DNA of 64,000 nt, taken from Zanthoxylum bungeanum. Lineage: Eukaryota > Streptophyta > Magnoliopsida > Sapindales > Rutaceae. Below the pieces are notes generated by a model, which worked only from the letters and a program-made list of their open reading frames with translations, was not told the origin of the DNA and ran no database searches. This document shows positions 28,701 to 41,262 of the stretch, piece after piece. Location: contig SKCR01049627.1 in the NCBI GenBank assembly GCA_019454045.1, forward strand, positions 1 through 64,000, read 5' to 3'. The translations under genes and the position numbers were made by a program. The number at the start of each line of letters is the position of its first letter. Position 1 is the first letter of the stretch.

Positions 28701-30225
28701 TAACGACATATTGAATTCAAGTAAGCAAACTAAATAAACAAGAGCAATATAACAAAAGAAAGATGGTGCCGTTTACCCAAGCGGTACGTGGAATTGTGGC
28801 CCGAGTACAGATCATATTACCGTCCATTCGGAATCGGCTATGAAATTTATGTCCGGGTTTCCATCCGATATACCGCGAGAGTTGACACATCTCTCATTCA
28901 TCCAATACCCACAACATACATCATACACACAACAAATACCACAAATACAGAAAATATAATCAAAATAAATGACCAGAAAGTAAAGTGAGAATAAGTGTGA
29001 AAGATACCCTCAGGTCTAACCTTTTAAGCCGTCTCTCGGACTCACGTTCCACGAAGATCGAAAGGGGGGTAAAGCTCCGCAACTTTTCTGGTCCCTGGTT
29101 CAACGTCCTAGCTCACTGCTTCGCTGCTTTGCTTATTGTTCGAACTCCGTTCTGCTCCTATTCGGCTCCTGTTTTGCTGCTCACTGCACGGGCTACCTGT
29201 TTCAATGTTTTTAAAGAACTATCCCAAGTTGTGTGGGTTCTTAGTGAAATTAAAAGTGATTATTTTTAAGGTTATCTATGTAGTTTTCTAAGTTACTGCT
29301 TTTTTAAGGATTTTGGGCTACTGTTTTAAGGTAATCTAGGAGGTTGTTTTGGCGTGTTTTAGAATTCGGCTATGGGTGAGTTTGGGTTCGGCTAGTGAGG
29401 GTGGTCTTGTGGTGGTTTCTTTGTTTTCTTTTTGTGTGTGTATGAAGTGTTTTCTCTTGGATGTGTTTTGGGTGTGTAGAGAGAGTCTAGAGAGATTTCG
29501 AGAGAGCTTGGGTGTGAATTGTGTTGTGTGTCGGACCTCCATGGCCTTGGTTAGGGGTTGTTTATATAGAGAATGGCTAGGGTTTACAAGGGAATGGATC
29601 TTGTTTCCAAAATTAGGAGAGGTGAGAAAGGCATACACAAGATTGAGGGGGGACAAGATATTTTAAATTAAGAAGTTGTAATATTTAATTGGTGTTGGTT
29701 TAGGAATACAAATATTTTATATTGGTAAGTATCTTATTAGATTAGGAAGTCAAATATATGATTGGATTTAATTGGTTAAGATTGATTTTAATTTGGTATG
29801 ATTATACTTTGATTTAGTATGTGATTTGTTTAATTTAGGCATGATTTTAGTTTAAGTTGGTAATTATTTATTTTAATGGTAAATGATTTAAATGTTTTAT
29901 TAATGTTTAATATTTAATTTAATATTTAATTATTTAATTTGGGATGTGTTTTATGGGCTTTGGGGAGCTAAATGGGCTGGGTGTGAGGCTAGCAGCAAAA
30001 CCAGAATTACCGACACCGTTCGAACGCTACACGAACGCCCGCAATCTGTTTCCCGTTCGAACGAAGTAACGAACGCAGCACCAACGAAGACAGTGAGCTT
30101 GCTTATTCTGAATTCCCCCTTCCGATATCCGTTTCCCGCGGCATCCGTGACTCAAAAGGTAACTGTCTCCAAATAAGACTCCTCATCGGGTTTCACATGC
30201 GTAAAAATGCAGTGCCTACAGGTTG

Positions 30226-30900
30226 CCTAGGCCCGAACTAAGAAGAGTTTAAGTCTTCAATTTTGGGCCAGGTACTATTTGAAGAAATTTTGAGTTCTAT
30301 CTGACAGAGGGTCCGAAGTGAAAAGATAATTATGCCATAGGCCCAAATTTGGCCCGTACAGTTTGTCCCATATTCTTTAAGTCAATGAATATTTGGCTTG
30401 GAGAGTATTTGACGAGCATGTCATCTGGAATAAAACATGTACGCATACCTGGACGTTAATGTCGTTTGGACCTATCAAAGATCATACCATGTCGATGGAG
30501 TTTATTTCATATCTGAGATGATCGTTAGTCGACCAGATCTGGATATTTAAGTTGTTTGGATCTGTCAAAGATAATATCATGTTAATGGAACTAATTAAAT
30601 ATCAAAAATGAACCTCAGTCGACCATATCTGGATGATCTAAGAAATCATGATGAGTTTGGGGAATGTTCTTGTCGACTACAGGGAGTCTTCGATGTCATC
30701 TGGACTAGATGAAGATTCAGGTCTTGATCTCGACTCGATATGAGCCATGGGGAATGTTTCCAGTCGACTGAACCAAATGAAGGTTAAAGATAATCTCAAT
30801 TCGATTGATTAGAGGACCAGATGAGCCTTCAATGTCGTCTGGACCAGATGTTTTAGGATTGGTTCTCAGAGTTCCAATCTGGATCGTATTTATATCCGAT
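30226..30900. other. Repeat-derived flank with 90-bp tandem duplication
   Basis: Two tandem copies of about 90 bases (30449-30538 and 30539-30628) share gtttgga and tcaaagat. Further gtcgac/ctggac motifs recur to about 30850. This sequence lies between the solo LTR and the transposase relic on the opposite strand, and may be the 3' flank of that element. Confidence 0.5.
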
Positions 30901-31730
30901 TCATGAATACGAACAATTCCATATTTGAAGAGTCATCATGATATAATTAAGTATACTAAACATTGAAAGTGCTCGGGTCTCTTTAAGTAATGCGTTCATA
31001 CTTTCAACAATGTTTGTTGTCATCATGTTATATCTTTTACTTGAACACTCTATATTTTCCCATCTATTGCATTCTACAGACTTTTCTAAATACTTTTTTG
31101 CGTATGTATTAATCTGCCAAAGTTTTTGAAGTTGCATATCAAAGTCATGAAGTCTATTTGACTTGAGAATAGTAAAGTAGATCATCATAAAATTGTCCAT
31201 ATCCTTTGGCCTTATCATGAATCTAGCTTTAAGGTTCATAAACACATGGTGGATACAAACACCATTAGAAGCTTCAGGGAAAACTGTCATAATAGATGTG
31301 AATACAATGATAGCAATGCATACGACTCTTCTGCAGAACCTTGGAAAGCTTGCATTGCAAACTCTCTGGACCTAATGTTTGGTTGTATGATAATTGAACT
31401 CCATACTCAGATTGAATATCACATTGGCTTAATGATTCTGTTAGAATCCAAAAATTACCTTTGATAACGCATCAACAACTCGATTACCAATACGACTACC
31501 TCCGGAACCAACATCATCAGAAGTGCATATATATATATGTCTTCACGTACTCAATTACAATCCAATTCGAGTTTTAGACTCCAGAAACGCTTCATGCCGC
31601 ACTTTTCAGTCACAAGATTGGTCAGTAGAGCGAGTTTCAAATCTTGTTATCGTCGACCTGCTTACTGTAGTTTTAAAGTGCCCCTTACAACAATCAGAGT
31701 CAAGTCTCTACGTAGCTCAAGTTTAGAGGA
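30901..31730 (-). pseudogene. Mutator-like (MULE) transposase relic
   Basis: The open part 31290-30901 (129 residues) has VFPEASNGVCIHHVFMNLK and later TTNIVESMNALLKETR. These match the conserved C-terminal part of plant MURA-type transposases, where the blocks resemble FP..H..C..H...N and T.N..ES.N..L...R. Upstream (31291-31730) the similarity continues only in broken frames. Neither the complete DDE core nor terminal inverted repeats were identified, so it is a dead fragment. Confidence 0.75.
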
Positions 31731-31739
31731 GTAACATTT

Positions 31740-33420
31740 ACCCACCCTCATTTCACCCACACCCGATGTTGATAGATTGGTGTTTGAAGGCATATATGTC
31801 ATATAAATGATAGGAGGGAGACATCGAGATGTATCTGGTCAAATATTCATGGAAACTTCTCGAATTTTTGTTGAAGGACCATCCATATCACCTCCAACAA
31901 ACCCATCACTTGCTCATGATCTTTGGACATTTTCTTCGTCTTTACCAGTTGTATAATTACCATAGGGAGCTTCATCCGACACATTCAAATTGAATGGCCG
32001 ACCATATTATAACTCGACAAAGAACGACCTCCAGATTGTTGACCATCGCTAGCAGTAATCTTATCCCAACTCAAATATAGCTCGACTACACTATCTTATC
32101 GAACGGTAGTTGAGTGTAAATTTAAAAACTAGTCGACTATCCATTTCAATAACTAAACGTAGTTCTGAATATGACGAAATTAAACTTTTCATATTGACTT
32201 GTACTATATTTTACTTCTCTATATCCACACATATAACATTTCTACTAACTGCTCATTAGTTTTGCCTGCAACACCTAACTCTTAAAAATAGATCCTCTAC
32301 TATATTTATCGCTATCATTATCTAATTTCTCCCAAGTCTTCTCACTGTAGAAAATTAGAGGTATTTGTTCCATTTTAGAATTAGGAGAATATGAAGAAAC
32401 TTCAGAAAATGGGTTGGCAAAAAAAAAAAAAAGACCAAGTTATTATAGTGAGAACAAATGGAGAATGCTCAATTTTATAGACATTTTTTCAAATTTTGGA
32501 GATCTGAATAAAAATTTAGGAGATTCGAAGTTTTGAATAAAAAATTTAAAAATTTCGGAGATTCGAAGTTTTGACTTCTGATCTCCGAAATTTACACAAA
32601 ACTTCGGATCTCCGAATTTTACATAAACTTCGATGTATACTTCGGAGAATCCAGATTTTCCGAAATAAAGTTCGGAAACTGTGGCTGGAAATATAAATGA
32701 CAAATATTAGAACATATTTTGACAAATGAATATTTTTTTGATTTGTTTTATAAATTTCCCTATTTTCTATGGTGTGTATGTATCTGTGTGTGTATATTAT
32801 ACACATCCGATCTTAAGTACCAAATCACCGCTCACATATTTTTATATTTTAAAATGATGGTCCAATAAACAAAAGCTTTAAAACCTAACACACCTGCCCC
32901 CGCCATCCCTAATTTGATATCAACCATATTAACCCATTAAACGTGTAAGCAGTATTAAAACGGAAATTATCATTCGCCCATACAAAATTTATTTGAACTT
33001 CAAAAAAATATTAATTTTAAGAAGTGAAAAAGAAAAAAATACTAATATTTTGATAATTTTTTTCATTTTCCATCAAAATAACGTAAACTTTCCTTAAATT
33101 GACATATAACCCTTTTGAGAAAATGTTATTCAAATTTATTAAAAATGATCAATTATCATCTAAAATTTTAAAAAATTTTATCATTTATTCACCTAAAATA
33201 GAAGGGAGGTTAAAAAAACCCATGATTTTTATGTGATAAATATTCATTTTTTTTTAGAAGTGTGAAAATGTCATCTAATAATTTTCAGATAGATAATTCC
33301 TATTAAAATAAATCATTTTAACATAAAATTCAGCAATGGATAGCGTAGAGGTGACGTAGAGATTAGATTTCCAATTACTCGTCTCCAAAGATCGGGGTTG
33401 TTGGTGGTGCGCCTTAAAAG
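31740..33420. other. Intergenic with short palindromic repeats
   Basis: Between 32460 and 32680 the motifs ctccgaa / ttcggag and cttcgaatctcc recur in both orientations, giving a fold-prone block without clear element ends. The rest is AT-rich and holds no supported gene. A tattata-type TATA candidate for MTHFR lies at about 33423. Confidence 0.4.
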
Positions 33421-33422
33421 CA

Positions 33423-33559
33423 ATTATAAAAAAAGGAAACAAGCCCATGTTGAAACTTGAAACTTGAAACACTGATCTCTCTCTCTCTCTCTATCTATCT
33501 GTCTTTGATTATTTTTGATTTTCACAAATCCGTTTAGATCTGAAATTCAAATCCGAAAA
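33423..33559 (+). promoter_or_regulatory. MTHFR promoter/leader region
   Basis: A TATA-like attataaaaaaagg at 33423-33436 is followed by a cttgaaac repeat and a (TC)n tract at about 33475-33491, typical of plant leaders. The leader would be roughly 100 bases. An upstream in-frame ATG at 33515 would add 15 residues before the conserved start. Confidence 0.4.
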
Positions 33560-36500
33560 ATGAAGGTAATAGAGAAGATAAAAGAGAAGGTAGGATCCGA
33601 CAAGGTGGTGTTCTCGTTCGAATTCTTTCCGCCAAAGACAGAAGATGGGGTTGACAACTTGTTCGAACGAATGGAGCGTATGGTGGCTCACAATCCAGCA
33701 TTCTGCGACATCACGTGGGGAGCAGGTGGCTCAACGGCTGATCTGACTCTTGACATCGCTAACAAGATGCAGAATACGATTTGTGTTGAGACGATGATGC
33801 ATTTGACTTGTACTAACATGCCTGTTGATCGGATCGATCACGCTCTTAACACTATTAAGTCTAATGGCATCCACAATGTTCTTGCTCTTCGCGGTGATCC
33901 TCCTCACGGTCAGGATAAGTTCGTTCAGATCCAGGGTGGCTTCTCTTGCGCTCTTGATCTCGTAATAACTCTCTCTCTTTTTCTTTTTTCAATTACCAAA
34001 AAACCAGAGCGCCTCCTTTTGATTAAATTAATTTTCCATGTCTTATTGGGTTGTTGTTGCATTGCAGGTGAAACATATTAGGTCTGCTTATGGTGATTAC
34101 TTTGGCATCACTGTTGCTGGTTACCCAGGTTATTAATTTCTTTATTTTCCTACTTTTAAGTCAAGATCTTTCTTCTATAGGAATAGGAGTGAATTGATTT
34201 TGGTTTTACAAATTCTTTTTTTGTTCAGAGGGACATCCGGATGTCATTGGACCTGATGGCCTGGCTAGTAATGAATCATATCAAAGCGATCTTCTTTATC
34301 TCAAGAAAAAGGTCTCAATACTACTTTGCTTATCAAAAGATATTACATTTGTTTGTTTCTCACTCATTAGTAGTAGTGTAAGTAAGTAAGTAAGGGGATG
34401 GATTTCATTGTGCTGTTGGTCACCTTACTTTATAGGTGGATGCTGGTGCTGATCTAATTGTCACTCAACTATTTTATGATACTGACATCCTTCTCAAGTT
34501 CGTGAATGACTGTCGCCAAATTGGAATTACTTGCCCCATTGTTCCTGGAATTATGCCCATTAATAACTATAAGGGTTTCTTGCGCATGACTGGTTTTTGC
34601 AAAACAAAGGTATCTTCTTACCAGCAACTAACATAATATTAATCTGGTTCTGCTATTTATGTTAACATTTAAGTTGGTTTTTTATGATAATTTTAGATAC
34701 CACCTGAGATTACTGCTGCCTTGGAGCCTATCAAGGACAATGAAGAAGCTGTTAAAGCCTATGGAATTCACCTCGGAACTGAAATGTGCAAGAAAATTTT
34801 AGCCCATGGGATTAAGACATTGCACCTTTATACACTAAATATGGAGAAGTCAGCATTAGCTATATTATTGGTGATCTACTCATATCCTTTTGGGATCAAC
34901 ATAATGTTGTTTGTAATTAACTTGTGCTCACCAAAGCTTGGCGTTCCTAATGATTCACTTACATTTGCAGAATCTTGGTTTGATTGAAGAGTCCAAAATT
35001 TCCCGACCGTTGCCCTGGAGGCCCGCTACAAATGTTTTCCGTGTCAAGGAAGATGTGCGTCCTATATTTTGGTATGAAAAATGAAACTGCAATATTTAGG
35101 CCAGATCCAGTTAATAACTAATAGTGTAGTGTATAATAATAACCTGATAATTGCAAGTTTTTCCAGATATCTAATTTTTAACTTATGATTGTAGGGCTAA
35201 TCGTCCAAAGAGCTACTTATCCAGTTAATAACTAATAGTGCAGTGTATCATTATAACCTGATAATTGCAAGTTTTTCTGGATATCTAATTTTTAGCTTAT
35301 GATTGTAGGGCTAATCGTCCAAAGAGCTACTTATCAAGGACAATTGGTTGGGACCAATACCCACATGGACGATGGGGCGATTCTCGTAACCCATCATATG
35401 GTGCTTTATCTGACTATCAGGTATACATGATTATTAAACTTCATCTTCTTTTTCTTCTTCCTTTTTAAAATAAATAAATAAATTCTTATGATAAAAACTT
35501 TCAATGACATTGAAAAATATACTTAATTTCTGAAATCCAAAACACATATGGCAAGAAGTCTATGCTATCTTCACTTGTGGTGTTTCAGTGGTCTGTTTTA
35601 CATATACTGTATATTATTGACTAAGCATAGAAAACAGGTGCCAAGGGAAAAGTTAAAGATGGATGTGAAAAGTATAGGGAGGGGTAACATACAAAAATGG
35701 TTGCCTTATTCTTGGAATTATGTGCATGTGATCTTCTAGGCATTTTTTAAGGGTATAAATGCGTAGAAATGTTCCAATTAGCATCCTGCATCTGCGAGGT
35801 CTTGTGTTGACAATGGTTCCAGATTTTTATCTCTATTTTTCTACAATTTATTGGGCAGCAATGATTCTATTCACTTCTTGTTGGAATCTCTGTTTTGATT
35901 ATCTGCAGAATCCTTGATTATTCCATTCAGGTTCATCATAGTAATTCTTGAACTTAAACTAATAAACAAGTGATTTAGATTTCTACATTGCTTTAATTGG
36001 GGTAAATCAACATGAACTTGAATGGATAATCCATCATTTTATAAACATCTGTATCAACTGAACTGATGAGTATGCTGAAAGCCTGAAAGTGTTATATATG
36101 TGTTGCGGACCAGTTGTCCACAAGATCATAAAACACCCATGGGGAAACCAAAAAGTATAAAAAATCTTCCAATGACAGTCACGATGAATGCCCAACCACC
36201 CCTATACAAAGCTAAATCAGCATACACAAATGATATCTCTTTTTACATGACACACTTCTTTGGTTATTTGTTTGTGTTTATGATTTATGATGAATTAATG
36301 CTTTGAACTGCTACTTATTTAGAGGGCATTCTCCCTCTTATAATCTCTGTCAAACATTGCAATATGCCATGCTTGACCCTGGAAATGATTTTCTGACAGT
36401 TTATGCGCCCACGTTCACGTGACAAGAAACTTCAGGAAGAATGGGCTATCCCCTTGAAAAGCATTGAAGATATTTATGAAGTAAAGTTTCCATCTGAGAT

Positions 36501-37537
36501 GTATTTTGTTTATGCTTTCTAGATGAAAAGTTACAAACTATAAATATTAATATGATTCCGTTGGAGTTGCTTATCAGAAATTTAAGAAATACTGCCTTGG
36601 GAAGTTGAGAAGTAGTCCTTGGTCAGAATTAGACGGGCTTCAGCCTGAGACCAAAATCATAGATGAACAGCTTGGGAAGATCAACACGAAGGGTTTCCTC
36701 ACTATCAACAGCCAGCCAGCAGTCAATGCTGAAAGATCAGATTCATCTTCTGTTGGTAAGTAGAATGAACATTAATTTATAATGCGTGAGTGGCACAGTG
36801 TATTTCGTCTGTCAATCTTGAATTTTTCTGCCAGTATTTCCATGCAAGTGAGACTGAAGTTAGAAGTTTGATTTTATTGAGGTTGACTATAATTTGCTGT
36901 TTACCAACATTCATCTTAAGTGGAATTTTAACTTTTCGTACCCCTGAAACTTGGAGAGTGATAATTATCATCTTTGACTTGTGGATTTGCATTTTGCAGG
37001 TTGGGGTGGGCCAGGAGGATATGTTTATCAGAAAGCATATCTAGAGTTTTTCTGCTCACCAGAGAAGTTGAGTGCACTTGTTGACAAAAGCAAAGCTCTT
37101 CCATTCGTAACGTACATGGCTGTCAACAAAGAAGGGAACTGGATATCCAATGTTAATCAAACTGATGTGAATGCTGTAACTTGGGGGGTTTTCCCAGCAA
37201 AGGAGATTATCCAACCGACTGTTGTTGACCCTTCTAGCTTCAAGGTGTGGAAGGATGAGGCATTTGAAATTTGGTCTAGGTCATGGGCTTCATTGTACCC
37301 AGAGGGTGACTCGTCAAGAAAATTGCTCGAAGAGGTTGGCTTTATTTTTAAATATACGTAGAATCTCTTCTAATTATTAATTATTCAATCTTTTTCGAAA
37401 TTAAGACTCTGGATTTAGTTCAGTAATCATACTTCCTCTTGTTAAATTTGCAGGTGCAGAGCAGCTATTATTTGGTCAGCTTGGTGGATAATGATTACAT
37501 CAATGGTGATATTTTTGCTGTTTTTGCCAATCTCTAA
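33560..37537 (+). CDS. MTHFR: Methylenetetrahydrofolate reductase
   Basis: Reduces 5,10-methylene-THF to 5-methyl-THF with FAD, supplying methyl groups for methionine; the plant enzyme is cytosolic. Eleven coding exons: 33560-33961, 34068-34128, 34229-34311, 34436-34609, 34697-34870, 34971-35071, 35309-35420, 36400-36480, 36578-36755, 37000-37334, 37454-37537. They give 594 residues, the normal plant length. The N-terminal barrel has [10 protein letters not shown] with catalytic-type E21, WGAGGS, and RGDPP at 111-115. The C-terminal half begins around [10 protein letters not shown] and contains [17 protein letters not shown]. The frame is intact throughout. I chose the 33560 start because MKVIEKI is the conserved plant N-terminus. 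A tandem duplication creates an extra acceptor before exon 7. Confidence 0.96.
35107..35334 (+). repeat. 114-bp tandem duplication at MTHFR exon 7 acceptor
   Basis: Copies 35107-35220 and 35221-35334 are nearly identical. Each contains the end of intron 6, the TTATGATTGTAG acceptor and the first 26 bases of exon 7. The downstream copy continues into the real exon. Use of the upstream acceptor (exon start 35195) would add 114 bases with an in-frame TAA soon after the duplicated codons. Confidence 0.93.
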
Positions 37538-37849
37538 AATAAGCAGCTGCATTGAGTTTGTCATCTTATACCCCACTAAAGCCATTTGAAGTGGGTGCCT
37601 TTTCTAAAGTTGAATTACAGCCTTAATTGATTTGTATTAATAAGATAATTGGGATTTTGATATCTTCCTGCATTCCATTGAACTGCTCTTTGACCATTTC
37701 AATGGAAGCTGCAATCTTAAATTGCTGTACTGTTGTTACTTAGATGCGTTTATTTCCAATAAAAGTGATTCCCGGATGCATGGTGTGTGTATGTGCTGTG
37801 TGATTTAACCTGCATTTGTAAATTATTGTCCAAATGCTTATCTATCATC

Positions 37850-38258
37850 TCTATCGAATACATATATTCATTTAGTCTAATCAAATACGAATATTCGTTT
37901 AGTCATGATATTATTCAATAACATAACTTACCATAATTTATTTACATATGAAATATGTAATTAATATATTTACTAAAAATATCTCACCAAGTATCGACAA
38001 TATTATTTTCTATGGTAATTAGCCATAATTTCTCGGATCTTGATTGAAAAATAATAATAACTAGTAAAACAAAATAATAAAACGAATCATAAACGAATAA
38101 ACGAATCAATAAACTTAAATTCGTATTCGATTGGTTTAATAAAAGAATCGAATCGAATTGACCCATTTATTAAATGAATCTATTTTTCCAAACTCGTATT
38201 CGCTTTAAAGCGAATCAAATCGAATGAATAAATGAATCCTAATCCAAATTGCTACCCT
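37850..38258 (-). mobile_element. hAT-like MITE fragment related to 50517 element
   Basis: It carries repeated cgaatcgaat / attcgtttaat blocks and the end caaattgctaccc, which is the reverse complement of the gggtggcaattt start of the element at 50517-51020. The other end is not clear. No coding frame. Confidence 0.6.
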
Positions 38259-41085
38259 TTTTGTTATCTCCCAGCTGAAGCTTATTCAAAAAATGGAGGT
38301 CTCATGAAAACCTTCCACCTGCAGAACTCCCAGTGACACCTTCGTTATTTCAATGAAGAATTAAGATTCACTGCTGTACATTAAAAAAATAGTTCAAAGC
38401 TATAGGCTCGTTCGATATTATTTTTCATTTAGTGTTTTTATATAACAAAAACAAGAATACAAGTGTTATTTTCAAATTTAATTTCAAAATTTAAGAATGT
38501 GTTCGGACCATTTTCAAAACTATAATCTTAAAAATGAAAAAAATAAAATTTGCTCGGTATTGATATCTTATTACAAAAAATTTATAAACTAAATGTTAAA
38601 TAATTTTATATTCAAATTATTGTTTTATAATTAATAATTTTATTGTTATTATTATATAATAAGAAAAAAGTAATATCATAATAATAATTATTATTTAATA
38701 ACATTAATATAATAAATATTATTATTTTTATTAGATTTATTAAGTAATAACAATATTACTATTTTCTTATTATATAATAGTTTATTATTTTATATTATTA
38801 TTGTTATTAATTTGTTTGTTTTATTATTAATTATGATTATTTTTATTATTATTTAATTACTATTATTAATTTATTAATTATTATTTTAAAATAATAACAA
38901 TATTATTATTTGTTGAGATCCTATATATCTACCTTTGGGGAGCCTTTGCCTACATGCATTTTTTTCCCGGGTGAGGTATCAATCTAAAAAAGTTATGTAA
39001 ATCTTGTTGACGGATGTTTTTCGTTTCAAAGATAATATGATAAAATAATTTCTCAGACTAACCTCCATCAGCAGTGAATTTGTTTGGTTAGTAGGGAATC
39101 AAAAATAAAATTTGCAAGCAGACAAGACAAACACAGAATTTATGTGGTTTGACGGAAAGTGACTCTAACCTATATCCACCGAATAAAATGATATACTTTA
39201 TTACTTGCTTGGAGCCAGGACCGACCCGAGTTTCGAGTAGAGTATGTGAAATTAGTGTTTATAACACATTAGGTCTTACACATAAGCCCGATACAACTCT
39301 ATCACTTGATCGGGTAAATAATCAAGTTTTTCTTTGTCTCTAGTTTTTTAGTTCCGCTCTTTTACAAGTTATAAGATCTAAAAAAACCTCTTAAATCTGA
39401 AACCTCAACCTCTTTATATAGGCTTCCTAATTTACCTTTCCACTACCTCTGATGTCCTCTTATATCACTTGGTTATCATTGTTATCATAGCCTTTCTCAA
39501 CTACTCTCAAATGGGTCAATGAGATTAATCCCTTTTTACTATCATTGTACTACCCTATGATGGCCTCTGACGGCTCTGATCTGCCACTGCATCGTCCTAT
39601 GACGATTGGCAGAGGCTACTTCCAATGAGCACCGTTGCTTTCCACAATCATCATTACCCAAGACGTGTCATAAATCTACCACTCAAATTATAATCCAACG
39701 AACATGATCGATCGAGCAGCCTATTTAAAGGCTCCTTCGGCTCATCTTCCAACTTTACAACTTCATCTTCTCCAAGGTTCCTCCCAAAAGCAACCTTTGC
39801 AACTCCAAGCCTTCAAATAATCATAAAATAACCATAACAATATGCAAAAAAAAAATAAAAAGTGAATAAAGATCACATATTTTTCTCGGTCGGCCTCGGG
39901 TCAAGGATGCATGTCCTTTTCCATTTTGTTTTTATTCTGTTTTATATAGCCCCACTCTTTTTTTTTTTAAAAAAAAAATTTTTTTTTTTAGAAAAGTTAA
40001 GAAATATATTCCAAAATATAAAAAATATATAGAAAGTGTAAGGTTTTAGGGTTAATGTGGAAATATTCATGTGATTGAAATTCAAAATTTTATTCCAAAA
40101 CCATTTTAAGGATCGTGGTTATGTTGTTAATGTAAACAAATATACTATTAAATTAATCTCTATTAATTTTAACATACATGTAATAAATTTTATTTATCAA
40201 TATAAATAATATTTACTAATAATAAAATATACCTTGATGTGTTTATTAATTTTCTTGAACCCTTTGAATATCCTTCTTAATTTTTCTATTGTAATAGTGC
40301 GCCAAACGTTGCACCTCTAGTTGGTACACTAACACTCATTTACGAACAAATTGCTCTCAGTTTTGAGAACAACGAAAATCATTCTCTTTTCTAGGATGTT
40401 GAAGTCTTTAGAAACAAAATTGGAACCATTTCGAGAGAGATCAAATCGAAAATTAAGCGCACACACTATTTGCGCTTAATTTTTAGGAATATATATATAT
40501 ATATAGGATTTTTTTAATTGTATCCCATATAATAAAGGACAATCCATGATCTTTCCAATCAAATTTGGTCTCTAGATTCTTTTTAAAATAAATTATGATA
40601 TTTAATCAAATTATAAATCCTAATTAAATAAAGACTTTCCTATTTAATTTTAATTAGGACTCTCATTAATTTGGGTACTAGTCCACTAAATTAAAGTCCA
40701 ATAGATTAAATATTATTTTGGCTCAATAATTAATTAACAATTAATTAAATTATATCTAATTTATTTAATATAAATATCAAATATTTATTTAAATAATTAA
40801 ATCTAATTTAATATTTCAAATTTATTAATTAAATTAATATTTTAGAAATATCCCGAATATCTAAATCCAATTAAGATCCGTACCATTTGCAGTGTTTCAA
40901 AAATTAATTGTTGATTTTAAATCTCAGTTTGTTTGTAAGAAAAGGTGATTTTGAGTCTAAAAAAGACTTTTAGTAAGTGGTGCCTTATTGATAAAAACTC
41001 TGGTAGATAAGGTGGATTTGGTTAAAGAACTAAAGTTTGAAAAATTTATTGTTTCATGATTAATCAAGTTATGTATAAAGTCCTA
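38259..41085. other. Intergenic, AT-rich, no gene seen
   Basis: Very AT-rich between 38560 and 38910 (att/taa triplet-like sequence) and 39960-40310. The stretch 39040-39830 is less AT-rich and has phrases seen in plant LTRs (aatttatgtggtttga) and a ctatttaaaggc box, so it may be an old LTR, but no boundary pair was found. Confidence 0.4.
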
Positions 41086-41089
41086 AGAG

Positions 41090-41262
41090 ACGTTGCTTGA
41101 TGATGTGGGGTTCAAGATCTCACCTTGAGGTATTGGGTTGGAATTCAGGGAATATATTTCTTATAAGAATATGAGACAAGTGGAGTTTTTATCTGCTACG
41201 TTTAAGCCGGAAATGAATGGTTTGGCGGTGAAATTTCTAACGATTTCAAAAAAAAAAAAATT
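41090..41262 (+). mobile_element. tRNA-derived SINE
   Basis: Same family as the SINEs at 13690 and 14155. It has a B-box-like gttggaattc, the cttataagaatatgagac block, tttaagccgg, and a terminal A13 run. Its flanks do not show a clear target duplication. Confidence 0.7.

Larger units (their letters stand above)
27217..30220 (+). mobile_element. Solo LTR, 3.0 kb, Ty3-like
   Basis: Begins TGTAGGAACAC, ends GTGCCTACA, and is flanked by the 5-bp target duplication ggttg (27212-27216 and 30221-30225). The 5' part has the atggagtcgccaccc and gaaccgggac motifs common in large plant LTRs. It contains a 53-bp tandem array, three copies of an about 180-bp unit, and an about 100-bp block present twice (27651-27750 and 28781-28880). 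No internal retroelement domain is present. The orientation is inferred from the motif order. Confidence 0.87.

Noticed and set aside
29336..29666. Two antiparallel frames of about 105 aa
   Set aside because: They lie within the 3.0-kb solo LTR, overlap each other on opposite strands, and show no recognisable product.
33515..33559. Earlier in-frame ATG for MTHFR
   Set aside because: It would add 15 residues not seen in the conserved N-terminus; the 33560 start gives the typical protein.
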